A stretch of 48,100 bases of DNA from Flavobacteriaceae bacterium (GCA_024763245.1 JANTFW010000008.1:1-48100); one strand, 5' to 3'; counted from the stretch's first letter, positions 19,901-26,822 are shown. Notes: a model not told the origin generated them from the sequence alone. A program made the numbers and translations.

Positions 19901-21115
19901 AGAAACGGTAGAGATGTTTCTAATAGCACCACCGGCAACCATTGTACTAGCCAGTTCGTTGACAGAATTATCGGGAATATTACCCGGCAAAGTTGTGGTA
20001 ATTGAAACACCGGCATTTCCAATATTACCAGCAATTGATTCGCCTAAATCAGCTAAGGCTACAATATTACGGACATTATCAGTTGTTCGGTTAGTATTAG
20101 TTGCCCATAGTTCAATCTTAGTAATTTGAACCGATGAATTGACTAAAGGATAGTTTATAAGAGAATTATCAAAATTGTCTTTAAAATACTGTGCTAAGAA
20201 AAAGTGCCTATCCGCATCATAATCAGACGCGTTTAGTTCGAATTCTTCTATAACAGATCCTCCTTCGGCTTGTACTGTTTTGGTTTGCGATTGTTGCTTG
20301 GCAAAGGTGGTGGAAATGGTTGTTTTTCCAAATTGTAACTCCGTTTTAAGTCCAAACAAATTTTGTGCTCCGGTGATTAACGAGTTCCGAACCGGCATAC
20401 TTACGTTCCCCACTTCTATTTTTCGAATAATCCCATCGTCGTCAAAACCGACACTGGGGTCAAACTCCAGTTTAACCAAGTTCTGAAAATCAAAAGTAGA
20501 TTGTGTATCATAATTAGCCGAAATACGCAGGCGTTTACCAACCTTTGCCATAATGCTGGCACCAATATTTTGGTTAAAATCAAAAATGGTGTTTTGTCTG
20601 TTGGTTTCATTGAGCTGGGGATTGTCAACTTTTTGGTAAAGCATCCCCATTTTTATCTCAATATTACCTTGCATATTCACTTCTATCTCATTACTACCAA
20701 ATAGGGTTTCAAAGAAATTAGAATTGATATAATATTTAGGCAATAAATCCTTTTGTTCGTCAGCACTATTCTTTTTCTTACCGCTTATAGCACTAATTTT
20801 TCCTTTGTAATAATCGTGCATATCCTTTTGAAGCCTATAGGCACGATACTCTTCGGCTGTCATGATAATGGGATAGGAGATTTCATAGTCTCCAATCGTC
20901 GTTATAACACGATAGGTGTCTTGCTCAGCATCGTAGATAACCTCATAATTTTCAAAGTCAGAAAGATATAGTTTCCCTTTTTGACCCGCATTGAAATCAT
21001 AGGGTAAACCTGTATTATCTGTTGCTGTTGAGTCTTGGGGGGTTTGGGCTTGTAGTAAGGTGCTGCTAAAGAATAACAATAACACCATACCAATTTGTAA
21101 TACTGACTTTTTCAA
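13937..21115 (-). CDS. sprA: SprA, type IX secretion outer-membrane translocon
   Basis: A 2392-residue protein with a signal peptide (MKKSVLQIGMVLLLFFSSTLLQAQ). In Flavobacterium johnsoniae SprA is the very large single-chain barrel through which type IX cargo leaves the outer membrane; it is needed for gliding. The length (about 2400), the position next to ruvA and gcvH, and phrases such as SYIDDFEGSQIPLDVRSQQLWF and RAEVRRISNSELFPND, with a C-terminus rich in barrel strands ending SFKYNLGN, support the assignment. A Lys/Ala-rich basic stretch near residue 1900 (SQRNKAKRARAQAKKNKEKA) is a conspicuous low-complexity insert. It starts 6 bases after ruvA ends, so the two are co-transcribed. A candidate cargo protein lies at 47027-48100. 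Confidence 0.97.
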   Translation of the reverse strand: MKKSVLQIGMVLLLFFSSTLLQAQTPQDSTATDNTGLPYDFNAGQKGKLYLSDFENYEVIYDAEQDTYRVITTIGDYEISYPIIMTAEEYRAYRLQKDMHDYYKGKISAISGKKKNSADEQKDLLPKYYINSNFFETLFGSNEIEVNMQGNIEIKMGMLYQKVDNPQLNETNRQNTIFDFNQNIGASIMAKVGKRLRISANYDTQSTFDFQNLVKLEFDPSVGFDDDGIIRKIEVGNVSMPVRNSLITGAQNLFGLKTELQFGKTTISTTFAKQQSQTKTVQAEGGSVIEEFELNASDYDADRHFFLAQYFKDNFDNSLINYPLVNSSVQITKIELWATNTNRTTDNVRNIVALADLGESIAGNIGNAGVSITTTLPGNIPDNSVNELASTMVAGGAIRNISTVSNAFIPIASMAQGRDYSVLENARRLVEGTDFEIDRQLGYISLNRRLADSDVLAVAFEYTINGSSTVYKVGELSSDGIIAPDNLVVKLLRSELVITDLPLWNLMMKNIYNLQAYQLQKEGFRLELLYQDDGTGVPLNVLQTAETPNVSDRTLLNLFYIDRLDQNDIQIPDGDGYFDFVEGITVKAQKGYMMFPKVQPFGSYIGGILTDPDDAEFVFDELYAYTQQEVKNNYQQKDKYQLRGYYKSDSAQGIALGAFNVPQGSVHVTSGGRELVEGVDYVVDYQIGRVKIINPSIEASNAPIQVSVEQNAIFNQQRRSFLGVDIEHKFSDNFVMGASYLNLREQPFTKKVLFGQEPIQNSVFGLNASYNTEAEVLTRLVNKLPFTETEATSNFSIRADVAYLMPGTPKAIDINGQAASYIDDFEGSQIPLDVRSQQLWFTASTPQSQPVYDLGGDATNSLDYGKQRARLAWYNIDNDLHGGNQQPSNIDNNEISRAEVRRISNSELFPNDEQDLTESTILRTLDLAFYPSERGVYNFDTDAAHLNPDGTFNNPEDRWGGITRPLTITDFENSNIEYIQFWMMNPYENYSITNAEGLPAGVDPQDPINQVGELYFNLGNVSEDVLKDNRKMFENGLPENGGVDNTAATIWGKVPTNQSLLYAFDDSDSHRLVQDIGLDGLNDAEENDFYASYISALPSALQAQAAQDPASDDYQFYKGTALDNQNATILQRYKNYNRPEGNSPTATMSPESYPTAYTQYPDTEDINKDQTMSTVESYYQYKVSLNAADLQVGSNYIVDERVTTNTLPNGATQNTTWYQFRIPITSGTPINGINNFHSIRFMRMFMTRFKMPVVLRFGKMEMVRGEWRRYKYTLDDGTIPLVGPELDNFDSGVVNIQENETRTPIPYVLPPGIERERLQGTTTVQLQNEQSLALKVRDLEPDAARNLFKNVRFDMRMFKRLQLFIHAESVLNQIEVQDDELVAIIRIGSDLSDNYYQIEQPLKITPFTAATPDEIWPKENELNVDLDALKALKLERYETFGNANANLLFPQPVPNEPVAYRVRVKGHPNLGNIKTIMLGVENKSSENKYAELWFNELRVSEFDNEGGWAAVVSADANFADVMDVAVTGRMSTQGYGNVDQSVNERSQEDVKQYDLVSNLNVGKLLPTPWGLQLPLNFSVGEEVKDPKYDAQYQDILLSDTNIDNSPHRNDARDYTKRTSVSLINFKKNRNPKSTKKQRFYDVENLAFSYAYNEVQHRDYNVQKFLDQNVRASAGYAYSFKPVEFTPFKKSKALKSKYFKLIKDFNINLLPTDISINTNIIRSYNEQLSRSLIEGLPELPTLRQRNFLFDWDYSVGYKPTKSIRFNFRALNNNVYDDFDSTDENITLYKNFFSLGRPTHYHQTLDGTYQIPINKIPFLGFIKSNYSYTADFDWQGASQSRIQQYDKTIEELTGNLIQNANTHNLSVDLNMKKFYKEVGMTKLLRTKSQRNKAKRARAQAKKNKEKAKGSKGTIANKSSKDVKVKKAKTSGQKLFRGIYDFVTALKSVKVSYAANNGTLLPGYQPRVGFLGRDSYSGSLAPTFGFVFGSQVDIRNYALENGWLAPRNLHDINDTTDDEAYYSKVFSRTHYEKLDITAKVTPFKNFDINIEANKIYTQNISEQMDVVMDDVDTAPRFADAITTEAGSFSMSYLMLGTTFVDSDVLFQQFKENRAIISNRLAAASGLAVSGYGATSQEVVLPAFLAAYSGQAIDKVSLNPFRNIPLPNWQIKYRGLMKLKWFKKHFSSFSISHAYRSSYSIVNFSNNLQYDAANPGNLDVSGNYYNKRLYTNVGLIEEFSPLVKVEMKLKNSFSLSGRLNKDRMMTLNFNNNTMTQDNGTEYVVGLGYRIKDLPFTMRLQGKKMKFKGDLNLKLDVSLRDNKMMVRYFGEDDTQENDQVTGGQNMFSLKFLADYSLTKNLQTGLYYLQDASRYAISTTYPRKSISAGLSFKYNLGN

Positions 21116-21121
21116 AAGATT

Positions 21122-21703
21122 TTATAATTTTTTTAAAGCTTGTTTAATTAAATTCTCTACATCTAAATCTACATTATCTCTCAAGACGGTTTCAACGATA
21201 CGTTCTGTTTGTTTACGAGAAAAACCTAAAACGTCTAAAGCAGATAACGCTTCATCCTTAATGGTATTGTCTGTTGTGTTAGGAATTGCCTCTAAATCGT
21301 ATGTTTTTATGATTTTATCACGTAAATCGATAATGATTCGTTGTGCTGTTTTAGCACCAATACCTTTAACAGACTGAATTAGTGCTACATTATCTGAGGC
21401 AATACCTTGTTGTATTTCTTGAGGACTCATAGAAGACAGCATTACTCTGGCCGTACTTGCACCTACTCCGGAAACCGAAATGAGCAAGCGAAAAATCTCA
21501 CGCTCTGTTTGGGTAAAAAAACCATATAAAGAATGTGCATCCTCCCGTACCTGCATGTGAGTAAAGAGTTTTACCAATTCCATATCAGGAATTTCCGAAT
21601 AGGTCTGTAAGGAAATATGAATAAAGTATCCTATTCCTCCTGCTTCAATAACAGCATAAGTAGGGTTCTTTTCAATGAGTTTTCCTTTGATATAGGTAAT
21701 CAT
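21122..21703 (-). CDS. ruvA: Holliday junction branch-migration protein RuvA
   Basis: A 193-residue DNA-binding subunit of the RuvAB branch-migration complex. It begins MITYIKGKLIEKNPTYAVIE (OB fold), continues with the two helix-hairpin-helix motifs (LLISVSGVGASTARVMLSSM and LIQSVKGIGAKTAQRIIIDL) and ends in domain III (EALSALDVLGFSRKQTERIV). An in-frame TTG at 21730 could extend it by nine residues, but a consensus promoter overlaps that TTG, so the ATG at 21703, preceded by TTTGGAGAC, is chosen. It is the first gene of the ruvA-sprA-gcvH-vanZ run. Confidence 0.97.
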   Translation of the reverse strand: MITYIKGKLIEKNPTYAVIEAGGIGYFIHISLQTYSEIPDMELVKLFTHMQVREDAHSLYGFFTQTEREIFRLLISVSGVGASTARVMLSSMSPQEIQQGIASDNVALIQSVKGIGAKTAQRIIIDLRDKIIKTYDLEAIPNTTDNTIKDEALSALDVLGFSRKQTERIVETVLRDNVDLDVENLIKQALKKL

Positions 21704-21727
21704 AAAGTCTCCAAAGTGTTTAATCTT

Positions 21728-21735
21728 CAAAAATA
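21728..21735 (-). promoter_or_regulatory. -7 promoter box of ruvA-sprA
   Basis: TATTTTTG on the minus strand is an exact TAnnTTTG match and gives a start near 21724, about 21 bases before the ruvA ATG. It rules out the upstream TTG as a start on this transcript. Confidence 0.65.
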
Positions 21736-21796
21736 GGAAAATTATTGAGTTTTAAAAGCTTATCTTTGACTAAAAGTTGTGTTATTCCGGTAAAAA

Positions 21797-22117
21797 TTAA
21801 AGGTATTTTATAAAAGCACCCCATTTTCTATTTTGGGTATATTCAAAATTCTGCTCGTTTTGATAGGCTTCACGTTCAAAACTGATGGCATAATAAGCTG
21901 TTTGCCAATTTTTATACTTTATCAATTTTAGCACAAATTCTAGCAAATACCAAACAAAAAAAGGCGCCCATAATAAATCTATCTGTTGTCGTAAATGGAT
22001 TTTTTCATGATTAATTAATAGCTTGTTAGAACGTAAAGATTTGTCTTTAATAAAAATAAAAGGCCAAATCGTTAAAGCACTATAACCGGAGAAAAAAAAG
22101 CGTGTAACAATAATCAT
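21797..22117 (-). CDS. Small membrane protein with HEKIH motif
   Basis: A 106-residue protein of no named function that I recognise only as a type recurring in flavobacteria. It has a hydrophobic N-terminal segment, then NHEKIHLRQQ (HEKIH at 37-41), a membrane segment (LLWAPFFVWYLLEFVLKLI) and a conserved-looking tail FEREAYQNEQNFEYTQNRKW. HExxH followed by a downstream Glu (E81 or E83) resembles the zinc site of M56/BlaR1-type membrane peptidases, so a metal-dependent protease is possible but unproven. A consensus -7 box ends four bases before the ATG, which suggests a leaderless message. It is divergent from panB. Confidence 0.7.
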   Translation of the reverse strand: MIIVTRFFFSGYSALTIWPFIFIKDKSLRSNKLLINHEKIHLRQQIDLLWAPFFVWYLLEFVLKLIKYKNWQTAYYAISFEREAYQNEQNFEYTQNRKWGAFIKYL

Positions 22118-22121
22118 TGTA

Positions 22122-22129
22122 CAAATTTA
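22122..22129 (-). promoter_or_regulatory. -7 promoter box abutting the HEKIH gene start
   Basis: TAAATTTG on the minus strand matches TAnnTTTG exactly, and only four bases separate it from the ATG. The usual spacing puts the transcription start on or next to the start codon. Confidence 0.6.
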
Positions 22130-22211
22130 CATAATAACTTGTTTATCAGATTGCCATAAATAATGTATTTTTACACACTCTCTTTAGGAGAGTACATCTA
22201 AATTCAATACT

Positions 22212-23030
22212 ATGTCAGCAGTATCAAAAGAATATAAAAGGGTTACCGTAAAGTCTTTGGTAGAGATGAAAGCCCATAAGGAAAAGATTGCTATGCTTAC
22301 CGCTTACGATTTTACAATGGCAAAAATTGTAGACCGATCCGGAATTGACATCATTTTAGTGGGAGACTCTGCCTCTAACGTAATGGCGGGGCATGAAACA
22401 ACTTTACCCATTACCTTAGATCAAATGATTTATCACGCCAGTTCGGTTATTAGAGCTATTGATAGGGCTTTGGTCGTGGTTGATCTTCCTTTTGGTTCTT
22501 ATCAAGGAAATTCTAAAGGCGCTTTAAATGCTGCCATTAGAATCATGAAAGAGTCCGGAGGCCATGCGGTAAAATTAGAAGGCGGGTCTGAGATTAAAGA
22601 TTCGATCTCTAGAATTCTTTCAGCAGGAATTCCTGTTATGGCTCACTTAGGACTTACGCCACAATCTATTTACAAATTTGGAACTTATACCGTTAGAGCA
22701 AAAGAAAAAGAAGAAGCTGAAAAACTAAAAAAAGATGCTTTACTATTGCAAGATTTGGGTTGTTTTGCTTTGGTGCTTGAAAAAGTACCGGCAAAACTGG
22801 CTAAAGAAGTTGCCAGCACCCTTTCTATTCCGGTTATAGGTATTGGAGCAGGAAGTGGTGTTGACGGGCAAGTATTAGTAACCCATGATATGTTGGGAAT
22901 GACCCATGAGTTTCATCCGCGTTTTTTAAGACGCTATCTAGACCTCTATACAGAAATGTCACAAGCTTTTGAACAATATATAGATGATGTAAAAAGTGGT
23001 GACTTTCCGAATGAAAAAGAGCAGTATTAG
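22212..23030 (+). CDS. panB: 3-methyl-2-oxobutanoate hydroxymethyltransferase
   Basis: A 272-residue TIM-barrel enzyme that makes ketopantoate from 2-ketoisovalerate and methylene-tetrahydrofolate, the first committed step of pantothenate and CoA synthesis. Signature stretches are [35 protein letters not shown] (metal-binding Asp), [29 protein letters not shown] and [19 protein letters not shown]. Length is standard. It stands alone; no other pan gene is in the window. The upstream gap holds only an imperfect -7 box (TATTTTTA, 22166-22173). Confidence 0.97.
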   Translation: MSAVSKEYKRVTVKSLVEMKAHKEKIAMLTAYDFTMAKIVDRSGIDIILVGDSASNVMAGHETTLPITLDQMIYHASSVIRAIDRALVVVDLPFGSYQGNSKGALNAAIRIMKESGGHAVKLEGGSEIKDSISRILSAGIPVMAHLGLTPQSIYKFGTYTVRAKEKEEAEKLKKDALLLQDLGCFALVLEKVPAKLAKEVASTLSIPVIGIGAGSGVDGQVLVTHDMLGMTHEFHPRFLRRYLDLYTEMSQAFEQYIDDVKSGDFPNEKEQY

Positions 23031-23088
23031 GGTCTTTAACGTGAGTTCGATGTAATATAGACTGTATTATCTGCAAGTTGCCATCCAT

Positions 23089-23665
23089 CTGAGAAAAACT
23101 ACCAAAATAGTAATATTAGTATTCATTTTCTATTCAACTTTAAGTTGTAATAAACAAAATGATAAGAATAAAACTGACCGTTATAAAAACATAGCATCGG
23201 TATTTATCAAACAAATGTTTCGGCTGAAATTTATGAATGTAGTTATATAGTCAAACCAAATTCTGAATATAATTTATTGGAGACCATTGAGAATGAAAGC
23301 CAGAATTAAATTATCGAAATAAATTAATGGAGATTTTGAAAATCGAGAAAAAAGAAACTCTTGACAGTTTACTGAAGTTTTCCAATGATTTCAAATTCGA
23401 TAATTCAATGTTTAAAAATGGAGCTAAATTAATTGATATCAATCAATATAATGTGATTAAGAAAGGACTCGACTCTGTTGTAAAGTATGGAAGCAAAACA
23501 GAAAAAGAACAAATGTTTTCATAACGTCCGTCCAAATTTTATTTTATATCTAAACCAATATTTGATAAGGAATATTAAACTGCGGTAATTGATATTCAAA
23601 TAGGTTTGACTTGTGTGAGAAGTCAACCTTGGATATTTGAACTCGAAAATGGGACTTGGAAATGA
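23089..23665 (+). pseudogene. Decayed small lipoprotein gene
   Basis: Three reading frames together describe one lost gene. First, a start-less segment LRKTTKIVILVFIFYSTLSC carries a lipoprotein signal (STLSC) and runs on as NKQNDKNKTDRYKN. Then a different frame encodes SIGIYQTNVSAEIYECSYIV and KPNSEYNLLETIENESQN. From about 23297 a third frame encodes an uninterrupted 65-residue stretch from the ATG at 23327 to TAA at 23522-23524, and after that stop the same frame continues with FYFISKPIFDKEY, another TAA, and TAVIDIQIGLTCVRSQPW up to TGA at 23663-23665. Two frame changes and two internal stops make it a pseudogene. The family is not known to me. The 65-residue piece could still be translated but is best read as part of the ruin. 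Confidence 0.75.
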
Positions 23666-23739
23666 AAAAAAACTGTTGGCAACATTCTGTAAAAGCAATG
23701 GCTAATCGTTTTTAATACCATTAATCGAAATAAAATACG

Positions 23740-24087
23740 CTACTTTTCTACTCTAAGTTCTATATTTGGATCCCAAAAAACCATATCAAAATTAACAATT
23801 TGGTTATTCTTAATCTTAATACCCTCATTTTCTAGCAATTGTTGCATTAAGCGGGTGCCTTCAAAATGATGTTTTCCGGTAAGGATTCCTTTTTGGTTTA
23901 CGACTCTATGCGCCGGTATGGCATTAGAACCATGACTCGCATTCATAGCCCAACCTACTGTTCGAGCAGCGCGTGAAGCCCCTAGAAATTTGGCAATAGC
24001 ACCATAACTTGTAACCCGACCGTACGGAATTTTTTTAGCTACTTCTTGGGCTCTTTTAAAAAAATCAGTTTCCTGAGATATTGCCAT
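23740..24087 (-). CDS. Alkyltransferase-like protein (ATL)
   Basis: A 115-residue protein of the O6-alkylguanine-DNA alkyltransferase fold. It has IPYGRVTSYGAIAKFLG and ASRAARTVGWAM (helix-turn-helix and the conserved Arg), but the active-site motif PCHRV reads PAHRV at residues 58-62: the methyl-accepting Cys is Ala59 (codon GCG). Proteins with this substitution (ATLs, usually with Trp) bind alkylated guanine without repairing it and pass it to nucleotide excision repair. No N-terminal Ada or MGMT domain is present. It is the last gene of a compact run, beginning 3 bases after trmB. Confidence 0.92.
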   Translation of the reverse strand: MAISQETDFFKRAQEVAKKIPYGRVTSYGAIAKFLGASRAARTVGWAMNASHGSNAIPAHRVVNQKGILTGKHHFEGTRLMQQLLENEGIKIKNNQIVNFDMVFWDPNIELRVEK

Positions 24088-24090
24088 ACA

Positions 24091-24765
24091 TTAATCGTCT
24101 CTAAGTTGAAATTGTAAATAGGTAATGGCTTTTTTCGTTTCTAAAAACATTTTTTCGTAAAAAGTTTGTACTTCGGTAACGATAGCCGGTGCCCCTAAAT
24201 TTTTATACACATCGTGGTTGGCATATAAAATACGATGCCCTAAACCTTGTAACAATCCAATGGTATAGCCATGCATAAACTCGCTATCTGTCTTGAGGTG
24301 TATAATTCCTTCTTTTTTTAAAATACGCTTGTATTTTTCTAAAAAGTCGGAGTTGGTCATACGGTGTTTGGTGCGCTTGTACTTAATTTGTGGATCCGGA
24401 AAAGTAATCCAAATTTCTTGAACTTCTTCTTGTGCAAAACAAGAATCAACAAGCTCTATTTGTGTGCGTAAAAAAGCAACATTAGGGATGGATTCTTCCA
24501 AAGCGGTCTTTGCGCCCCTCCAAAACCGAGCGCCTTTAATATCTATACCGATAAAATTAATATTGGGATTTTTTTGGGCTAAAGCAAGAGTATATTCTCC
24601 TTTTCCACAACCCAATTCTAAAATAATAGGGTTGGTATTCTTAAAAAATTGATGCCAATTTCCTTTTAGAGTAAAGCCTTGTAAGACCTCATCTCGAGTT
24701 GGCTGAATAACATTTTGGAAACTTTCATTTTCACGAAAGCGTTTGAGTTTGTTTTTACTTCCCAC
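24091..24765 (-). CDS. trmB: tRNA (guanine-N7-)-methyltransferase
   Basis: A 224-residue SAM-dependent enzyme that makes m7G46 in tRNA variable loops. It contains ILELGCGKGEYTLALAQKNP (SAM motif I), NFIGIDIKGARFWRGAK, WITFPDPQIKYKRTKHRM (the catalytic/tRNA-binding signature) and LKTDSEFM. Length is normal. It is 8 bases downstream of the DUF6341 gene and 3 bases upstream of the alkyltransferase-like gene, so all three are probably one transcript. Confidence 0.97.
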   Translation of the reverse strand: MGSKNKLKRFRENESFQNVIQPTRDEVLQGFTLKGNWHQFFKNTNPIILELGCGKGEYTLALAQKNPNINFIGIDIKGARFWRGAKTALEESIPNVAFLRTQIELVDSCFAQEEVQEIWITFPDPQIKYKRTKHRMTNSDFLEKYKRILKKEGIIHLKTDSEFMHGYTIGLLQGLGHRILYANHDVYKNLGAPAIVTEVQTFYEKMFLETKKAITYLQFQLRDD

Positions 24766-24773
24766 AAGTCGAC

Positions 24774-24980
24774 TTAGGCAATATCTTCTTTACCGTTTTT
24801 TTTGTAGGCACGCATTTGGTTCATCCAATAAATCAAAGCGACAAGACCAATACCAATAAATATCCAACTCACGACATTAGAACTCCACCAAGATCCTTCA
24901 CTGAGACGTAAAGATTTGTATACGAAAAGACCTTTGTCAATCAAATCTCCGATAATATTCCAAATATTGTTTGCTAACAT
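24774..24980 (-). CDS. Small single-span membrane protein, DUF6341-like
   Basis: A 68-residue protein with an amphipathic N-terminal part, SWWSSNVVSWIFIGIGLVAL (one membrane helix, about 31-52) and a charged tail YWMNQMRAYKKNGKEDIA. The SWW..N.VSWIF pattern and size match the flavobacterial DUF6341 family as I know it. Function unknown. It is the first gene of the trmB operon, with a consensus -7 box 21 bases upstream that abuts the divergent promoter of the DUF6427 gene. Confidence 0.72.
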   Translation of the reverse strand: MLANNIWNIIGDLIDKGLFVYKSLRLSEGSWWSSNVVSWIFIGIGLVALIYWMNQMRAYKKNGKEDIA

Positions 24981-24994
24981 AACTTTCTATTGTT

Positions 24995-25009
24995 TACTTT
25001 GCAAATATA
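24995..25009. promoter_or_regulatory. Two abutting divergent -7 boxes
   Basis: Minus strand: TATATTTG (25002-25009), an exact TAnnTTTG match, would start near 24998 for the DUF6341-trmB-ATL run. Plus strand: TACTTTG (24995-25001), the same box with one spacer base less, would start near 25005 for DUF6427. The boxes touch at TTTGCAAA, so each predicted start lies within the other's box. Confidence 0.55.
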
Positions 25010-25021
25010 ATAAAACAACTA

Positions 25022-25951
25022 ATGTTAGCAAGATTTTTTCAGAAATCAAAACCTATCGGCTTTATAAGCTTGTTATTTTTGTTATTTTTTTATATAATTT
25101 TTTATCGTTATCAAAGTCCTGATGCTACAGGTAGCCTGTTGTTTATTATAAAAAGTATTGGCGTTTTCTTGTTTTATGCCGGTATTTTGCTCTTGGTTGA
25201 TTTTATAATCTATAAAAATCATTTGACGGCAACGACATATTATGCCTTATTTGTCTTTGTGATTTTGATCGGCCTTTTTCCCGATGTTTTATCTTTTTCA
25301 AAAATAAGTATTTCAAATTTTTTCTTACTTATCGCTATACGTAGGCTATACAGTCTTCAAACACGAAAAGATATCATACTAAAACTATTTGATAGCGGTC
25401 TATATATGGGAGTTGCTTTTTTGTTATACCCAACAAGCCTTGTGTTTATCTTACTTATATACAGTAGTTATTTTATCTACATAAATATCTACAACAAAAA
25501 CTTACTAGTGCCCATTATAGGATTGATTACGCCAATTTTTCTAACGTTTACCTATTTTTTTATAAGCGACGATGTCGCTCAATTTAAAACACTAACCGAA
25601 ATTAATATACATTTTGCCTTTGATAAATTTAAGCACCCGGAAATATTTATCCCTTTAGTAATTATCTTGGGGCTTAGTCTTATGGCACTTATTAAGAATA
25701 TGAGTGTGCGTCAAAACTTAGATAATCAACGAAAAAAGGGTTTCTTATTAGTTTTTTTAAATCTTATTATTGCCTTATTTGTTATTCTGATCAACAATTT
25801 AGAACTTGAAAATAGTATCGTTTTTCTCTTTTACCCAATAGCTGTTCTTCTTGGTAATTTTCTTTATTATACCCGAAAAAGTTGGGTGCAAGAGTTATGG
25901 TTTTATTTTCTGTTACTCCTCAGCCTACAACATTTTTTTTGGCGCCCCTAG
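25022..25951 (+). CDS. Polytopic membrane protein, DUF6427-like
   Basis: A 309-residue inner-membrane protein with about eight or nine hydrophobic segments and short loops, including ISLLFLLFFYIIFY, IGVFLFYAGILLLVDFIIY and a C-terminus ending in ELWFYFLLLLSLQHFFWRP. The start FFQKSKPIGF and the mid-protein LLIAIRRLYSLQTRKDIILK..FDSGLY match the flavobacterial DUF6427 family as I know it. Its role is unknown. It is divergent from DUF6341-trmB and convergent with upp, 20 bases apart. Confidence 0.75.
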   Translation: MLARFFQKSKPIGFISLLFLLFFYIIFYRYQSPDATGSLLFIIKSIGVFLFYAGILLLVDFIIYKNHLTATTYYALFVFVILIGLFPDVLSFSKISISNFFLLIAIRRLYSLQTRKDIILKLFDSGLYMGVAFLLYPTSLVFILLIYSSYFIYINIYNKNLLVPIIGLITPIFLTFTYFFISDDVAQFKTLTEINIHFAFDKFKHPEIFIPLVIILGLSLMALIKNMSVRQNLDNQRKKGFLLVFLNLIIALFVILINNLELENSIVFLFYPIAVLLGNFLYYTRKSWVQELWFYFLLLLSLQHFFWRP

Positions 25952-25971
25952 CTAGTGTTCGATAAAAGACC

Positions 25972-26622
25972 CTACAATTTATCGCCAAAAGCCAAATCAC
26001 CCGCATCTCCCAAACCCGGGATAATATAGCCGTGATCATTAAGGGTATCGTCTATGGTGGCTATCCATAAATGGGCATTTTCCGGTAAGTGTTTTGAAAT
26101 ATATGCGATGCCTTCAGAAGACCCAATCACAGCAAAAACATGCAATTCTTTAGGGGCTCCATGCGACAACAAGGCTTTGTACGTGCTTACCAAGGATTGT
26201 CCGGTTGCCAACATAGGGTCTGCTAAAAAAAGTGTTTTTTCTTCTAGAGACGGAGAGGCAAAGTACTCAACTCGAATATCAAAACTCCCGTCCGGTTTTA
26301 GTTTTCTATAGGCAGAAATAAAAGCATTCTCCGCCCGGTCAAAATAGTTAAGCAAACCTTGATGTAAGGGCAAACCCGCTCTTAAAATGGAACAAACCAC
26401 CACTTTATCATCTAGTAAATCCATTACTTTTGTCCCTAATGGTGTAGTAATAGCTTGTTTAGCATAGGGTAATTGTTTGCTCATTTCGTACCCCAAAATT
26501 TCACCAATACGTTCTATATTACGTCTAAAACGCATTGAATCTTTTTGAATTCCTTGATCTCTTATTTCAGCAATAAATGTGTTAAGAATAGAGTTTGACT
26601 CACTGATATGATGAACATGCAT
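25972..26622 (-). CDS. upp: Uracil phosphoribosyltransferase
   Basis: A 216-residue salvage enzyme that converts uracil and PRPP to UMP. It has the PRPP-binding loop LFLADPMLATGQSL, the dimer/uracil region CSILRAGLPLHQGLLNYF and the C-terminal GYIIPGLGDAGDLAFG. Length is usual. It has its own consensus promoter. No permease or pyrimidine regulator is adjacent. Confidence 0.96.
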   Translation of the reverse strand: MHVHHISESNSILNTFIAEIRDQGIQKDSMRFRRNIERIGEILGYEMSKQLPYAKQAITTPLGTKVMDLLDDKVVVCSILRAGLPLHQGLLNYFDRAENAFISAYRKLKPDGSFDIRVEYFASPSLEEKTLFLADPMLATGQSLVSTYKALLSHGAPKELHVFAVIGSSEGIAYISKHLPENAHLWIATIDDTLNDHGYIIPGLGDAGDLAFGDKL

Positions 26623-26650
26623 AGGTAAAGATGACTTTTATTTACAAAAG

Positions 26651-26658
26651 CAAAGATA
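26651..26658 (-). promoter_or_regulatory. -7 promoter box of upp
   Basis: TATCTTTG on the minus strand matches TAnnTTTG and gives a start about 25 bases before the upp ATG. The stretch from here to 26822 has no convincing gene; a 37-residue hydrophobic plus-strand frame at 26695-26808 is the only open one. Confidence 0.6.
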
Positions 26659-26822
26659 TGTATTATTTTGGGAATTTAAAGGGCTTAAAAAAGTATGATA
26701 GCGCTTATTCTTATGGAAACCATTGCTATCTTTTTTACGGTAAATACGGTCTTAATAATATATAAGGCTTGCTCTATAACACTATGCATTCGGTTAAAGA
26801 AGCATTAGGCTAAAAACTACCT

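Noticed and set aside
21704-21730. Longer RuvA starting at TTG 21730
   Set aside because: It adds residues not found at RuvA N-termini, and an exact -7 box overlaps the TTG.
23327-23524. 65-residue protein as an independent gene
   Set aside because: Protein-like sequence continues before its ATG and after its stop in the same frame, so it is a piece of a decayed gene.
26695-26808. 37-residue hydrophobic plus-strand frame (starts MIALILMETIAIFF)
   Set aside because: AT-rich intergenic DNA gives such hydrophobic frames easily; no promoter box, and no recognisable protein pattern.
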